From positions 2,889,001-2,953,000 of the forward strand of contig NC_086382.1 of NCBI RefSeq assembly GCF_036588685.1: DNA of 64,000 nucleotides. Direction: 5' to 3'. Made by a program: the position numbers and the translations under genes. This document shows, in pieces, positions 1 through 9,978 of this stretch (positions are counted from its first letter, which is position 1; each line of letters begins with the position of its first letter). The notes beneath the pieces were generated by a model. That model was given only the letters and a program-made list of their open reading frames with translations, was not told the origin of the DNA and did no database searches. Source of the stretch: Mytilus trossulus. Taxonomy: Eukaryota > Mollusca > Bivalvia > Mytilida > Mytilidae.

Positions 1-1844
1 AAAGATCAAAGAAAAAATGCACAAAATAGCGATAAAATAAATTAATGATACATGTAAAAAAGAGTAAAAAAAACGTTTTTGATTGCAAACCATTATTTTA
101 ATCCTCTTCCGTATGATTTGTTTTTACAAGAGCCCAAAACTATTTAATTTCATCTGGGGTTGTATATTATCTTAAAAAAGATAAAAAGATTGTGGTGTGA
201 TTACAACGGGATTTTGAGGACGGACATGCATGTCTTTTTTACAATAATTTAATTAACTATAATTGTTTTAAGGCATTTAGAGAAGGAATTAAGTAATAAT
301 AATTAAATAAAGGCAACTGTTAAATTGTCATTATCTTTAAAGCGAAAACAAATCGTGTCAAAATACCAAAATATTATTTTTAGGACCTCTTTCAATGTTA
401 CAAGTAAAAAAATAATAATTAAAATTTTTAGTATAGCCAGACAGAGTACTTTATTGCAAAATCGGAAACATAAATCTGCAACAGTTAAGGTATAAAACCA
501 CTAATTTCAGCCAGGTCTGAAAGAACATCAGTACATACTTTAAAAAAATAGTTCATAAGCGTAGCATAGTTGAAATATTTGGGTAGTTTTTGTATCTAAT
601 GAAAACTTTGGGAATAGGTGGCACTATAGAAGTCTTGTTAAAAGTGTCTTAGGAAAAATCAATTACATACAGAATTATAATAAGAGGGCATATACACCCT
701 GTATCTCAAATCAAAAGTACCGTGTTTTGTACTTTAAAATATCGGAAACCAGTAAACACTAATATGCAACTAAAAGTATGTTAAATTTTACAGTCAGGAT
801 AAGGTTTAAATCTTGACACTAAATGACTCCCACTGTATTTGAAGTCTATACAACAAAACCATTAACGCATGTAATTGCAGAATTTATCTTGAAAAACCAA
901 TGGGTCATTAAATCAAAGGTTTGATACCTTAAAATGCACGATTACAAATATGTTAGGTTGCTTCAGTGTTTGATATATTAACACAACGAATTAAATCATA
1001 GTGCTTCGCTTGTGTTGTTTGTTTTATATGCCTATGTGCTGGAATTACATTGTTGGAGCAACTGTACTCGTACATTTATTTGGAATCATTGCCCTTTATT
1101 TTAACTTGCCATGATCAGTTTTGTATTATAATCAATCAACATATGCTGCTATTATGCACTTCATGAAGCTCTTATTGTACATTCATATTGTTGGTTAAAA
1201 TGTATTGTCGCGAAAATAAGTGTATGCGGAACAAATACAAATTCCTTACCTTTTAACAATCAACTTCTTACAAAGAATATATCATTCGGCATTTGTGTAT
1301 GCAATAAACAATAAATGTCAAGACAGTGAGTTAATAGCATTCGGAAAACATTATTTATTTTTTGTCTCCATTTTGGTTATCTTTTCTTTTATAATTGATG
1401 AATTTTGATGTGTTGCTCTAAGATTTGTCTTTTAATTTTATCCAATATTTTGTTGTTGACAATATTGGGCAGTTGTTGTAAATAAATCATGTACACTTCA
1501 TTGTTCGCTCTAATTTTTTAAAAGATTTGACGTTCTCGAGTCATTCTTAAGTAGAAGAATTAAGGTAATAAATCAGTCTTACCGTTTTCTAACTGCCTAT
1601 GATACAGCCTGTTTTTCCGTCCTGGTCTTCTTGGTTTTTCTCTTTTATGCAGTACATTCCCCATTCCAAACTAAATAAATTAAATGAATTTAGCCTGTTA
1701 TAGTTATCATTTTAAAAAAAGACAACATGGATGAAAATTACTGTTGTTTGAAGACAGGGATGAATCGTTCAAGGTAATAAGTTGTTGACATCAAAATTAT
1801 ATAACACTGTTATAAGACAATAGTGAATGATGTATCCATATTTT
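1..1844. other. AT-rich intergenic, no gene seen
   Basis: The stretch is AT-rich with many short homopolymer runs. A 62-codon open frame at 1220-1408 has no recognisable domain, no splice context and low-complexity composition, so I read it as chance. I see no repeat family shared with the rest of the window here. Confidence 0.5.
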
Positions 1845-2090
1845 TTACTTTTAACCTATTATGTATGTTTGTATTGTTCACACATCATTGTCAATATATT
1901 GACATTGTATGCGACTGTCATACAAAAGAGAGGTTTAGCCAGCTATACAATCAGGTTTAGCACACCATTTTCTACATAAGAAAATCCAAGTACCAAATCA
2001 GGAATTATTGCAGTTATCAATTGATTTGATGTGTTAAAGCTTTTGAATCAGGGAGTTTCCGTTTTGAATTGTCGTTTGATCTCACTATTA
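1845..2090 (+). repeat. Interspersed repeat family R5, copy 1
   Basis: This copy shares ordered blocks with stretches near 20.5, 29.5, 52.6 and 59.6 kb (same strand) and 27.3 and 42.8 kb (opposite strand). The blocks are CAGGTTTAGCACACC-like, CCAAATCAGGAAT and CCGTTTTGAATT, in the same order at similar spacing. No coding capacity is visible. Family class unknown. In two places (29.5 and 59.6 kb) it lies just downstream of Penelope-like RT fragments, so it may be part of that element. Confidence 0.6.
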
Positions 2091-2500
2091 TTGTTATATT
2101 AGTTTTTTTTACATAGACATTTGTTCGAAATATACGTTTAAACAATATCCTTGGAAAAATAATATGTTAATACTAGTTATCATATACTTAGACTAAATAA
2201 CATATGATTTTTACTGTATGATAATAGCATTAATTTAACGTAAATTCCATATTTTTGGAATTGGTTGATTTTCCAAACAGTAATAATTATGTTTATTGAT
2301 GAATTGTTTTTTTGTCGTTCCGTCCTTATTAAAAAAAAAATTTCTGTTGAGGCATATGATAGAAAGATTTCATATCGAATGTACTAAATTTGAGGTCCTA
2401 CGTGCGTGAACTTTTTACTTCGAACTTCTATTTGGGAATTACGAAAAAGGATCAATATATATGAAACTGTTATTTTACTCCATTGTTGAAGCATATGATA

Positions 2501-2648
2501 AAAAGATCATAACATGTCATTTTTCATATCGCATGTTTTATCAGCCCTCGGTCAATATCAGCCCTCAAGCCATGCGGCTCTTCGGCTGATATTGAACCTA
2601 GGGCTGATAATACATACGATATGATAAATGCCATGTAATAATCTGATA
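2501..2648. mobile_element. Foldback (long hairpin) element
   Basis: The two halves are inverted repeats of about 70 bases around a short centre near 2571. Inner arms read TTATCAGCCCT...CAATATCAGCC on the left and GGCTGATATTG...AGGGCTGATAA on the right. Outer arms continue with ACATG(T/G)CATTT...CATATCG and its complement. Mismatches are scattered, as expected for an old copy. There is no coding capacity. Probably a foldback MITE; the class cannot be assigned by eye. Confidence 0.75.
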
Positions 2649-2883
2649 TTAGTTACTTACCATATATCACTGACATGTTATTAGCAATTCCCTATACATT
2701 AATATTATCGCAAAAAATGTTAACATTTAAACTGTGAAAAGTCGTAAAGTAGTAAAGTATGTAACAGTTATTCCGAGAGGACGCGGGGTGTTAGTGCAAG
2801 ATCACCCCATTGCTGGCGGCCAGAAGGTGATCTTACACTGACACACCAAGTCCGGATGCTATAACTAGTTAACATCCCAGCTG

Positions 2884-2966
2884 TTCTAGTTATCAAGGTA
2901 CCATTATTATGATTTAGTTCGCCAGACGCGCGTTTCGACAACATAAGACTCATCAGTGACGCTTAC
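2884..2966 (-). ncRNA. Hammerhead ribozyme-like motif in repeat, decayed
   Basis: Read on the minus strand, the segment contains the hammerhead core CTGATGA, then GTC plus a short loop, then GAAA, then CGC-GCGTCTG-GCG as a minimal stem III. Order and spacing are those of a type I hammerhead with a short stem III. The right half of stem II is GTC where GAC is needed, and the expected cleavage triplet GTA is GAA, so this copy is probably inactive. Related copies lie at 22.6, 61.8 and 62.9 kb. Self-cleaving motifs of this kind are known in metazoan retrozymes and Penelope-like elements. Confidence 0.6.
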
Positions 2967-3159
2967 ATCAAAATATTGATAAAAGCCAAACAAGTACAAG
3001 GTTGAAATTAAATGTAAATCAATTTACAATTCATAAAATCTTGTTTAGAACGACACGCAACCATTATGATATACTTTATATATTACTATATAATATAAAC
3101 CCTTTATTAATCCCCGAACACGATGTTTAAATTTGAAGTCATGTCAACTTGTTACCACT

Positions 3160-3432
3160 GACCAATCGGCCCTACACTAAATATCCACTTTCTAAAAAAT
3201 CGCCTCACTTGTTTTTACCAACTCGCCCCACTTATGAAAAGTGTATAATCCTAATGAACAATCAGTCTAACAACGCCTTATCTGAAAATGGTAAAAATTC
3301 AACTGAATAAAAGGTCTGCCAATTTGCCCCACTTATCTGAGACAATCTTCACATAGATAGTACAGAGAGGTTCGCCTTTTAAAAAGTGGGGCGAGTTAGT
3401 GAAAAAGTGGGCCAATTTGATGTTGGGCCAGT
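3160..3432. mobile_element. Short TIR element (MITE-like)
   Basis: Terminal inverted repeats of roughly 50-60 bases can be aligned. The left end begins near GGCCCTACACTAAAT and includes AACTCGCCCCACTT. The right end includes AAGTGGGGCGAGTT and finishes near GATGTTGGGCC. There is no open frame inside, and no target-site duplication is clear. Likely a non-autonomous DNA transposon. Confidence 0.6.
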
Positions 3433-3477
3433 TATATTGCTTCCTTAGATATGTTTAATTACTCAATGTTCGCATTT

Positions 3478-3740
3478 AGTCGTCCTGGTGTAGGGGTATG
3501 ATTAGTAGGATTATATGCTAAAGGTTTTGAGTTCGGATCCATATAGACACTGGATTTTTTCTACACAAATTTAGAAAGTTATTTTTTTCTGAATTTATAT
3601 ATCTAAGTTTTATACTGGATTTAACATTACCGCCAAATAGTTACAGAACTAAGTAAAGCATGCCAAACAAGGAAAAGCAAGACAGGCACAGGTCACCTTT
3701 GTTAGAACAAATGAGCTGGGATGTAATAAAGTCAATATAC
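3478..3740 (+). repeat. Decayed tRNA-derived SINE-like repeat
   Basis: A tRNA-like head has an A-box-like TGGTGTAGGGG near 3486 and a B-box-like GAGTTCGGATCC near 3530, with typical spacing. The tail after the head (AGACACTGGATT, TTTATACTGGAT, AAAGCATGCCAAACAA) is repeated at 7448-7660, which lacks the head. Two copies sharing the tail support a real repeat family. I do not read it as a functional tRNA because no acceptor stem closes. Confidence 0.5.
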
Positions 3741-4714
3741 CATGCGCTAAAGATCAGGGCCTCAAAACAGTCATCAAACTATATGGAGACATGTGCATCG
3801 TTATAGAATCTATACTTTTAAACGAGAAGACCTAATTTTGTGCGTCGCTTCTCTTCCTTCCATAATAAATTTATCATCATGCCTCTGTGTCCTATAGGTA
3901 CCATGCAAAGTCGCATTTGTCATCCTCTCTAATGATTATTCAGATTGAGTTATTTTGGGAGAAAAACGAAAAAAAAAAATCCGGATGTTGTTTCAGTCAT
4001 CAGAGCAACTCTTAGTAATAGATACGACTACTAGTTTAAACTTGCTCATACTCGGAGAGAGGACAATCATTTTCGCATTTATCTACATGTTTACTATGAT
4101 TATACTACTATAATATATTATAAAGACTCTCTATATAACTATAAATGTGTTTGCCGTGGAAAAGAAACTTGGAATTAGTAGTCAATAGAGTTTACACTTT
4201 ATTCATAACATACGTATGTTCATAGTATACAGAGGGCTTCAGACCACAATTAATTTCCTTGTGTGTTCGTGGTCTTGGAATATAGTTCCACATTATTATA
4301 TGGGGTTCATGCTTCCTTAGTATTTTGTCTACTGTTTTCTTTGAAATGTTTACTATTTTAATAAGGGGTCATATCAGTTGCATAAATTTTAAAATCAGTA
4401 AATAATGCGGAAAAAATTTATTGTTGAAAGTAAAAGTCGTGATTTGACCGATATGAAAGTTGGTTAGAAATTAGGCATAGTCTTTTATACAAGATCAAAA
4501 TCCTAGGTCACCCATTCACCATTGGCACGACAATAGGGCTCGCAAAAAAAACCAGCACTGATGGATTGTCCAATTATTAAGATAATAGTGGTCTATAAGC
4601 AGTTACATAATCATTTATTTCATGTTTAAGATTTTTAATTTAATTTGACTTTTAGCAAAGGGTAAGAATAATTGCGGTATGAGGCCAAAAACAAGTTCAA
4701 CGAAAAGGAAACAA
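3741..4714. other. Intergenic, nothing recognised
   Basis: AT-rich sequence with no open frame above noise, no splice-bounded coding stretch and no repeat I could match elsewhere in the window. Confidence 0.45.
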
Positions 4715-5040
4715 GTAACGGACTATCTGCTTTCTAATGTTCAGATGAATCAGACAACCTGGTGTCGGGTTGCTGCCCGGAATTGGTAATTTTAAGGAAA
4801 TTTTGCGGTTTTTGGTTTTTATCTTGAATTTTATAATAGATAGAGATAAACTGTAATCTGCAATAATGTTCAACAAAGTAAGATCAACAAATAAGTTAAC
4901 ATGATCAAAATGGTCAGTTGACCCCTTAAGGAGTTATTGCCCTTAATAGTCATTTTTTACCATTTTTTGTTAAATTTTTGTAATCTTTTACAAAAATCTT
5001 CTCCTCTGAAACTAGTGGACTATATTTAAACAAACCTTGG

Positions 5041-5222
5041 TTTTCCCGTTTGAATGGTTTTACACTAGTTATTTTGGGGCCCTTTATAGCTTGTTGTTCG
5101 GTGTGAGCCAAGGCTCCGTGTTGAAGGCCGTACTTTAACCTATAATGGTTTAATTTTTAAATTGTTATTTGGATGGAAATTGTCTCATTGGCACTCACAC
5201 CACATCTTCCTATATCTACTAG
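5041..5222 (-). repeat. R4 repeat nested in R2 copy A
   Basis: This block interrupts R2 between CTTGG and CCACAATC, which are contiguous in the other R2 copies. It is an antisense copy of the R4 family; plus-strand copies carry GAAGATGTGGTATGATTG and GACAACTATCCACAAGAG (27950 and 16706). Here one reads TTGTCTCATTGGCACTCAC and ACCACATCTTCC. The insertion is younger than the R2 copy that holds it. Confidence 0.7.
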
Positions 5223-5710
5223 CCACAATCATAATTAGGGTATTCAGTTTTAAAAAGGTGTGCAGTGACCCAGCCAACCAACCAAATTGGCCACTACGGC
5301 TAAAAATAGAATATAGGGGTAAAATGTAGATTTTGGCTTATAACTCTGAAACCAAAGCATGTAAAACAAATATAACCTGGGGGTTGTTAACTTGTTTATC
5401 TACAAAAATGTAGTAAATTTCTATCTGCCTTGAAATTTTCAATGAAAAGAACAACTGGTTGTTGGGTTTCTGTCCCCCAATTAGTAATTTTTAAAGAAAT
5501 GTAGCCATTTTTGGTTATTATCTTGAATACTATTATAGATAGAGATAAATTGTAAACAGCAATAATGTTCAACAAATTAAGATCTACAAATAAGTCAACA
5601 TGACCAAAAGGGTCATGTGATCCCTTAATGAGTTATTGGCCTTTATAGTCAATTTTAAACTATTTTTATTAAATTTGTAAATTTTGGTAAGTTTTTACAA
5701 AATGTTTTCC

Positions 5711-5853
5711 TGTGTGTGTTACGTTTCGTTGTTGTGTCGTTGTTCTCCTCTTATATTTAATGCGTTTCCCTTGGTTTTAGTTTGTTACCCCGATTTTGTT
5801 TTTTGTCCATTGATTTATGAGTTTTGAACAGCGGTATACTACTGTTGCCTTTA
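5711..5853 (-). repeat. R1 repeat fragment nested in R2 copy A
   Basis: This is an antisense copy of the 5' part of the hammerhead-bearing R1 family (51785 and 61279 kb copies): TTGTTGTGTCGTTGTTCTCC, TTTAATGCGTTTCCCT, GAACAGCGGTATACTACTG. It interrupts R2 after TTTTCC. TTTCC occurs on both sides (5706-5710 and 5854-5858) and may be a 5-bp target-site duplication. Confidence 0.65.
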
Positions 5854-6055
5854 TTTCCTCTGTACCTAAAGGGCCAAATTCATTACAGATAGGGAAAATT
5901 GTAAAAAGCAAGAATGATCAGTAAATTATGATATACAAACACATCACCATCACCAAAACACAATTTTGTCATGAATCCATCTGTTTCTTTTGTTAAATAT
6001 TCACATAAACCAAGGTGAGAGACACAGGCTCTTAAGAGACTCTAGTTTAAATTGA

Positions 6056-7447
6056 AAAGAACCTATCGCAAATAACTCCTTTATATAATTGTGTTCTAAA
6101 TATCGCCTTTAGAAACTTTCGTTAAGATCAACAATATCGGGCACAAGAAAATCAAGTTCCAATCATTAAATGCAAATTACAAATTTCAGTCAAAATAATT
6201 TTATGATTGAACAGACTTGTTCATGTTTTAGTAAGAATACAGTAAATTATAACTTACCCTGTCTGTATAACTGTACTATTTTGTATTCAGGTAATCAGAA
6301 ATGTTTTCTCCTCAAAGAATCGTCATGTTAAAATTGGTGCAGTAAAATGTGATTTGTATTATTTTGCATAAAAATAGGTCACACTAATGAACTCTCCGGG
6401 AATTTTCCGCTGGTATAATCTATTTTTAAAGACCTATGAAATTAATCTATTTTTAGAAAAATGGAAAACAATTCAATCGAGCGTTGTAATGGTAACTTTT
6501 CGTCAGACTACATTTTGCGAGTGCTAAGATTTGGTTAGATCTTCTAATGCATCCATATTTTTCAGAGGTGAGTGTCCATTTTGGTAATTTATTCTATATT
6601 CTTTGATTACTTACTTTCATCAATTTCTTAATTGCTTTGATTTTTGCATTTTAAAAACGTTATATGAATAAATATATTGAATATTTTTACAGATTTTAAA
6701 GGTAAATCAAATATTGAGATGTTCTTTTTCCTTCAAATTAGATATAAAAAATCAACTGGTTACCCATGATAAGCATTCCATTGTAAAAATTAGGCACAAA
6801 ACTCATATAATGGACACAATGGGATTTTAAAAGTTTAACTGAAATGTTTCAATCGAAACATGATTTCAGAGGCGCCCAAATGTTACAAATTGAAAACTAA
6901 TTATCAAATCTCACGCATTTAAAAAATAAATTTAAAACAAATGGAAATCGTCTTAAATTCATTCGTGTATAAGAATAATACCAAATTGACAATAATTTAG
7001 GAATTATGCATATTTTGAATACCAAAACCATCAAATGTATCGTCACTGCTAAACAAATTAAAGTTCGGGATATTACGCTAAAAGCAAACTTATCACTGGC
7101 ATTGCAAAGGAAATTCATATTTTTGGTAGCAACAGCACGCACTCATTTGTTTTTTCGAGTATATTTTGCAATGTAAAACATCCAAAACAGCGAGACTTGA
7201 TATGCCTGGGTGTCTGTCTGTGTGAAAAACGCTTCCAATTAAAAGCCCTTGAGTTAAAAAGAAAACGTTAAGCAGGAATATAATGACAAAATAAAATCCA
7301 AAATAAAAAGTTTCTCAGTTTGAATATATTAACATGATTCATTTGACATCGTGCTATTATTGAAGAAGGATATCTGTTATCCGAAATATCTAATATTTGT
7401 TCATTTTATAGTTATTTAATGGTGATTTTGTACCCTTTTTGACTTAT
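6056..7447. other. Intergenic, no gene recognised
   Basis: Mostly AT-rich sequence. One noteworthy spot is a strong splice-donor-like AGAG/GTGAGT near 6567 after a 25-codon open frame starting at 6462. It could be an untranslated first exon, but nothing downstream confirms it. An 81-codon minus-strand frame at 6897-7142 has no domain. Confidence 0.35.
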
Positions 7448-7660
7448 GTAGACACTGGATTCTTTCTACAAAATATTAATAGATAGTCTTTTTCGTATAA
7501 TTAATTATAAGTTTTATAGTGGATATCACATTCCATGCCAAAATGTTACAGAATAAAGGAAAGCATGCCAAACAAAGAAACTCAAGCTGGGGTGGTCTGG
7601 TAGGGGTTATCCGACTCAGATCACCCTTGGTAGAGAAAAGGAGCTGGGATGTAATTTCAG
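7448..7660 (+). repeat. Tail copy of the 3.5-kb SINE-like repeat
   Basis: The stretch matches 3546-3740 through GACACTGGATT, TTTATAGTGGAT, GTTACAGAATAA, AAAGCATGCCAAACAAAG and GAGCTGGGATGTAAT. The tRNA-like head seen at 3480 is missing. It includes extra sequence near 7595-7630 not present in the first copy. Confidence 0.6.
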
Positions 7661-9150
7661 ATTATTTTCCAACGATTAACACATAACAAAAGATCACTCG
7701 ACCAGAAATTTAATGTGATAGAATTTAACATAACAAAATTACAGGTAGCTCTCAGTATGAGAAAAAACAATACAGATAGAATTAACACTTTTTTCAAATG
7801 TTAATATATATGGTGTGATGTATAAATTAGACATGTTACAAAAAGGTATATTCTCGACGTTAAGGTTGACAAATTACATTTTTTTGGGGACGGTGTCAAA
7901 ACATTGTTTATAGATTAAATTACATCATGTGCGTCTTGATGAATTCACATTTATGTCGAACATCATTATGTAACATTCTTGTATTATGACAATTGCTTTT
8001 GTGATAATGTTGGCTATCATACGACATGAAAGGTGTACTCGTGCAAGAGTGGGTGGGCTAGAAAAAGGGGGACTGAGAGTTATACAAGTTCATTCGATTC
8101 TAGATTGATAATGTATACATAGTAAGCCAGTTAAATATTAGTTTTATTGTTGTATTACAGTTCCTGAAAAAGTTCAATCTATCGCTGTACTTATCCTGCA
8201 CAAAGCTCTACAGTCTGATTTATTTATTCTCTCGGGTGTCTCCATCAGCTTCCAGTGACTCTGAAAGTTTTGAAGCGCCCTATATCGTGTTCAGTATATA
8301 CTCGCCACTCTGATATACGCAAATTCATTTTTTTTACATTTTCATCTTTCTGCTCGTGGTTTAGCTAGTGGATGCCTTTTTCAAATCTAATCCTTGTCCT
8401 CTCTCCCTCTCCCTTAAAAATACACTGGTACCTTCGTAGAGTAGTAATAGGTACACATCTATAAAAACGCCATCATATTTTATTTGGAAACCCCTAGCAT
8501 TACTAACTTAACTAGAGGACAGACCCATCGACCATCGGTGTTAATTTTCCTTTTGTCATTTTCTTTTGAAACGGTTGGCGAATTTCAACAAAACTTTCCA
8601 GCAATTTTATCAAAATACAGAATATCTGCATAAGGTGGTGTTAAGGTGTAAATGCAAAGTCAATATGTAATGCTTTTGAAACTCTGCAGGAATGTTCAAC
8701 TGATGAGTACTGAGTCATATTTTACACAAACCTCTTATCGTTCTGAACAGGCACTAATTATTTGCCACTTGACTTCATGCAACCAATAGTTAATCAGTCA
8801 AAAACACCTAAAAAAGAAAATACAAATTGAGCTGAAACTGTTTAAATTAAGCCTGACAAAGTTGGAAAGAAATAAAGGAAGAAATACATGCCCTCGAAGC
8901 TATGTGACCGGGAGTAAACAATTTCTAAACTAGAATGCAACATGTTTCAAGTTGAAATAGTACAAAATCATGTTTATGTGTTTTAAAACAGACTCCGTTA
9001 GATAAAAAGTTAGGAGGCGAATAACTGGATCAAAATACATGCACGTCTTTGTGTGCTTTTCATAACTATATAAAATGACCGTTACATATATATTCACGAG
9101 CAGGTATAAAGCAGATAATAATAATTAAGACTATGTGCAAGGTCTATCTA
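7661..9150. other. Intergenic, nothing recognised
   Basis: No coding exon, RNA gene or repeat could be supported. A CT-rich patch occurs near 8380-8415. Confidence 0.4.
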
Positions 9151-9405
9151 TGTAGGATTTAATAATGTCCCCAATGAAAAAGTGTCCACCGGACATTATG
9201 TCATAGTAAATACGGTCTGGGGACAATATTTACTTATTCATATGTGTCCTGGACACATTTTTTTATGAAAAACTGTCCTCAGGTATGTAAAAGTGTCCCT
9301 GAAAGTGGAGATAATTAAATACTTTACTTCAGTGATAAGGTGTCCTCCTGGGCATTTTTTCACAGGACATTTTTGTCCTCCTGGACTTTTTTTAATATAT
9401 ATGAT
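9151..9405. repeat. GTCC/GGAC-rich repeat (R6), copy 1
   Basis: It begins TAGGATTTAATAATGTCC as does the copy at 16837. It is studded with GTCC and GGAC in dyad pairs, such as GTCCACCGGAC and TGTCCTGGACA. No coding potential. The second copy has clear 8-bp terminal inverted repeats, suggesting a small TIR element. Confidence 0.6.
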
Positions 9406-9494
9406 TAAATAACATTCATTGCTAAGTTATATTACTAAATGTTTTCTTATCTATACTTGCTAATTTTTAATACACTAATTTTATTACTTTGACA

Positions 9495-9541
9495 GGAACT
9501 ACTTCAGTTATCTCATTGGCATTCATACCATGCTGATGTTC

Positions 9542-9545
<4 letters not shown>
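9495..9545 (-). repeat. R4 repeat fragment
   Basis: A short antisense match to R4 (TCTCATTGGCATTCATACCA) sits immediately before the (AT)n run that opens the SINE-satellite region. Confidence 0.5.
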
Positions 9546-9547
<2 letters not shown>

Positions 9548-9573
<26 letters not shown>

Positions 9574-9962
9574 CAACTCGTCTAAACATCAACCCAACAA
9601 TGTTAGATCTGTAAATTTGCTTTCGCAAATTTTTGGTTCTTCCCTCGCCGGGATTCGAACCCATGCTACTGTGATATCGTGACACCAGATCGCCTGCACT
9701 GCAGCCGTCCCGCTAGACCACACGACCACCTGGGCTCTCTAAAAAGAGCTTTCGGTGGCCATATGTTACCTTTCCACGTCAGTTTTAATCTAGCGGCGTA
9801 CTACAGTACATGATATATAAGGCATGAAGATGTTATTGTTACAGATCAGCTAAATTATCTATAGTAAAGGATCCTACAAATTAATGTAAGATACAGTCAC
9901 AGAAAATAATTATATTCATAAGTACGTCTGAGTCAGTGACAACCCTACAACAGATGTATCCA
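9548..9962 (-). repeat. Inverted SINE-satellite unit flanking the array
   Basis: A nearly whole unit of the 441-bp family lies antisense to the main array. It is bordered by TA dinucleotide runs on both sides (9548-9573 and about 9961-9977). The antisense B box GGATTCGAACC is at 9651-9661 and the antisense A box CCGCTAGACCA at about 9710-9720. It meets the direct array head to head through the second TA run. Confidence 0.9.
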
Positions 9963-9978
9963 TATATATATATATATA

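Larger units (their letters stand above)
4715..6055 (+). repeat. GCTCACCTGG-family element (R2), copy A, 5'-truncated
   Basis: The interior matches copies B (24.0 kb) and C (44.1 kb) in order: GTTGGGTTGCTGCCC, TAGATAGAGATAAACTGTAA, GTCAGTTGACCCC, GAGTTATTGCCCTTTATAGT, CTTCTCCTCTGAAACTA, CCAACCAACCAA, GGCTTATAACTCTGAAACC. It ends in the family 3' terminus AAGGTGAGAGACACAGGCTC followed by AGAGACTCTAG. The 5' hairpin terminus is absent. Two other repeats are nested inside at 5041-5222 and 5711-5853. No protein is encoded. Confidence 0.8.

Noticed and set aside
3985..4010. CTGATGA followed by GAAAC on the minus strand, a hammerhead-like coincidence
   Set aside because: There is no room for stem II between the two motifs and no closing stems.
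6462..6567. Possible first exon ending in AGAG/GTGAGT
   Set aside because: A single good donor after a 25-codon frame; no partner exon or promoter could be identified.
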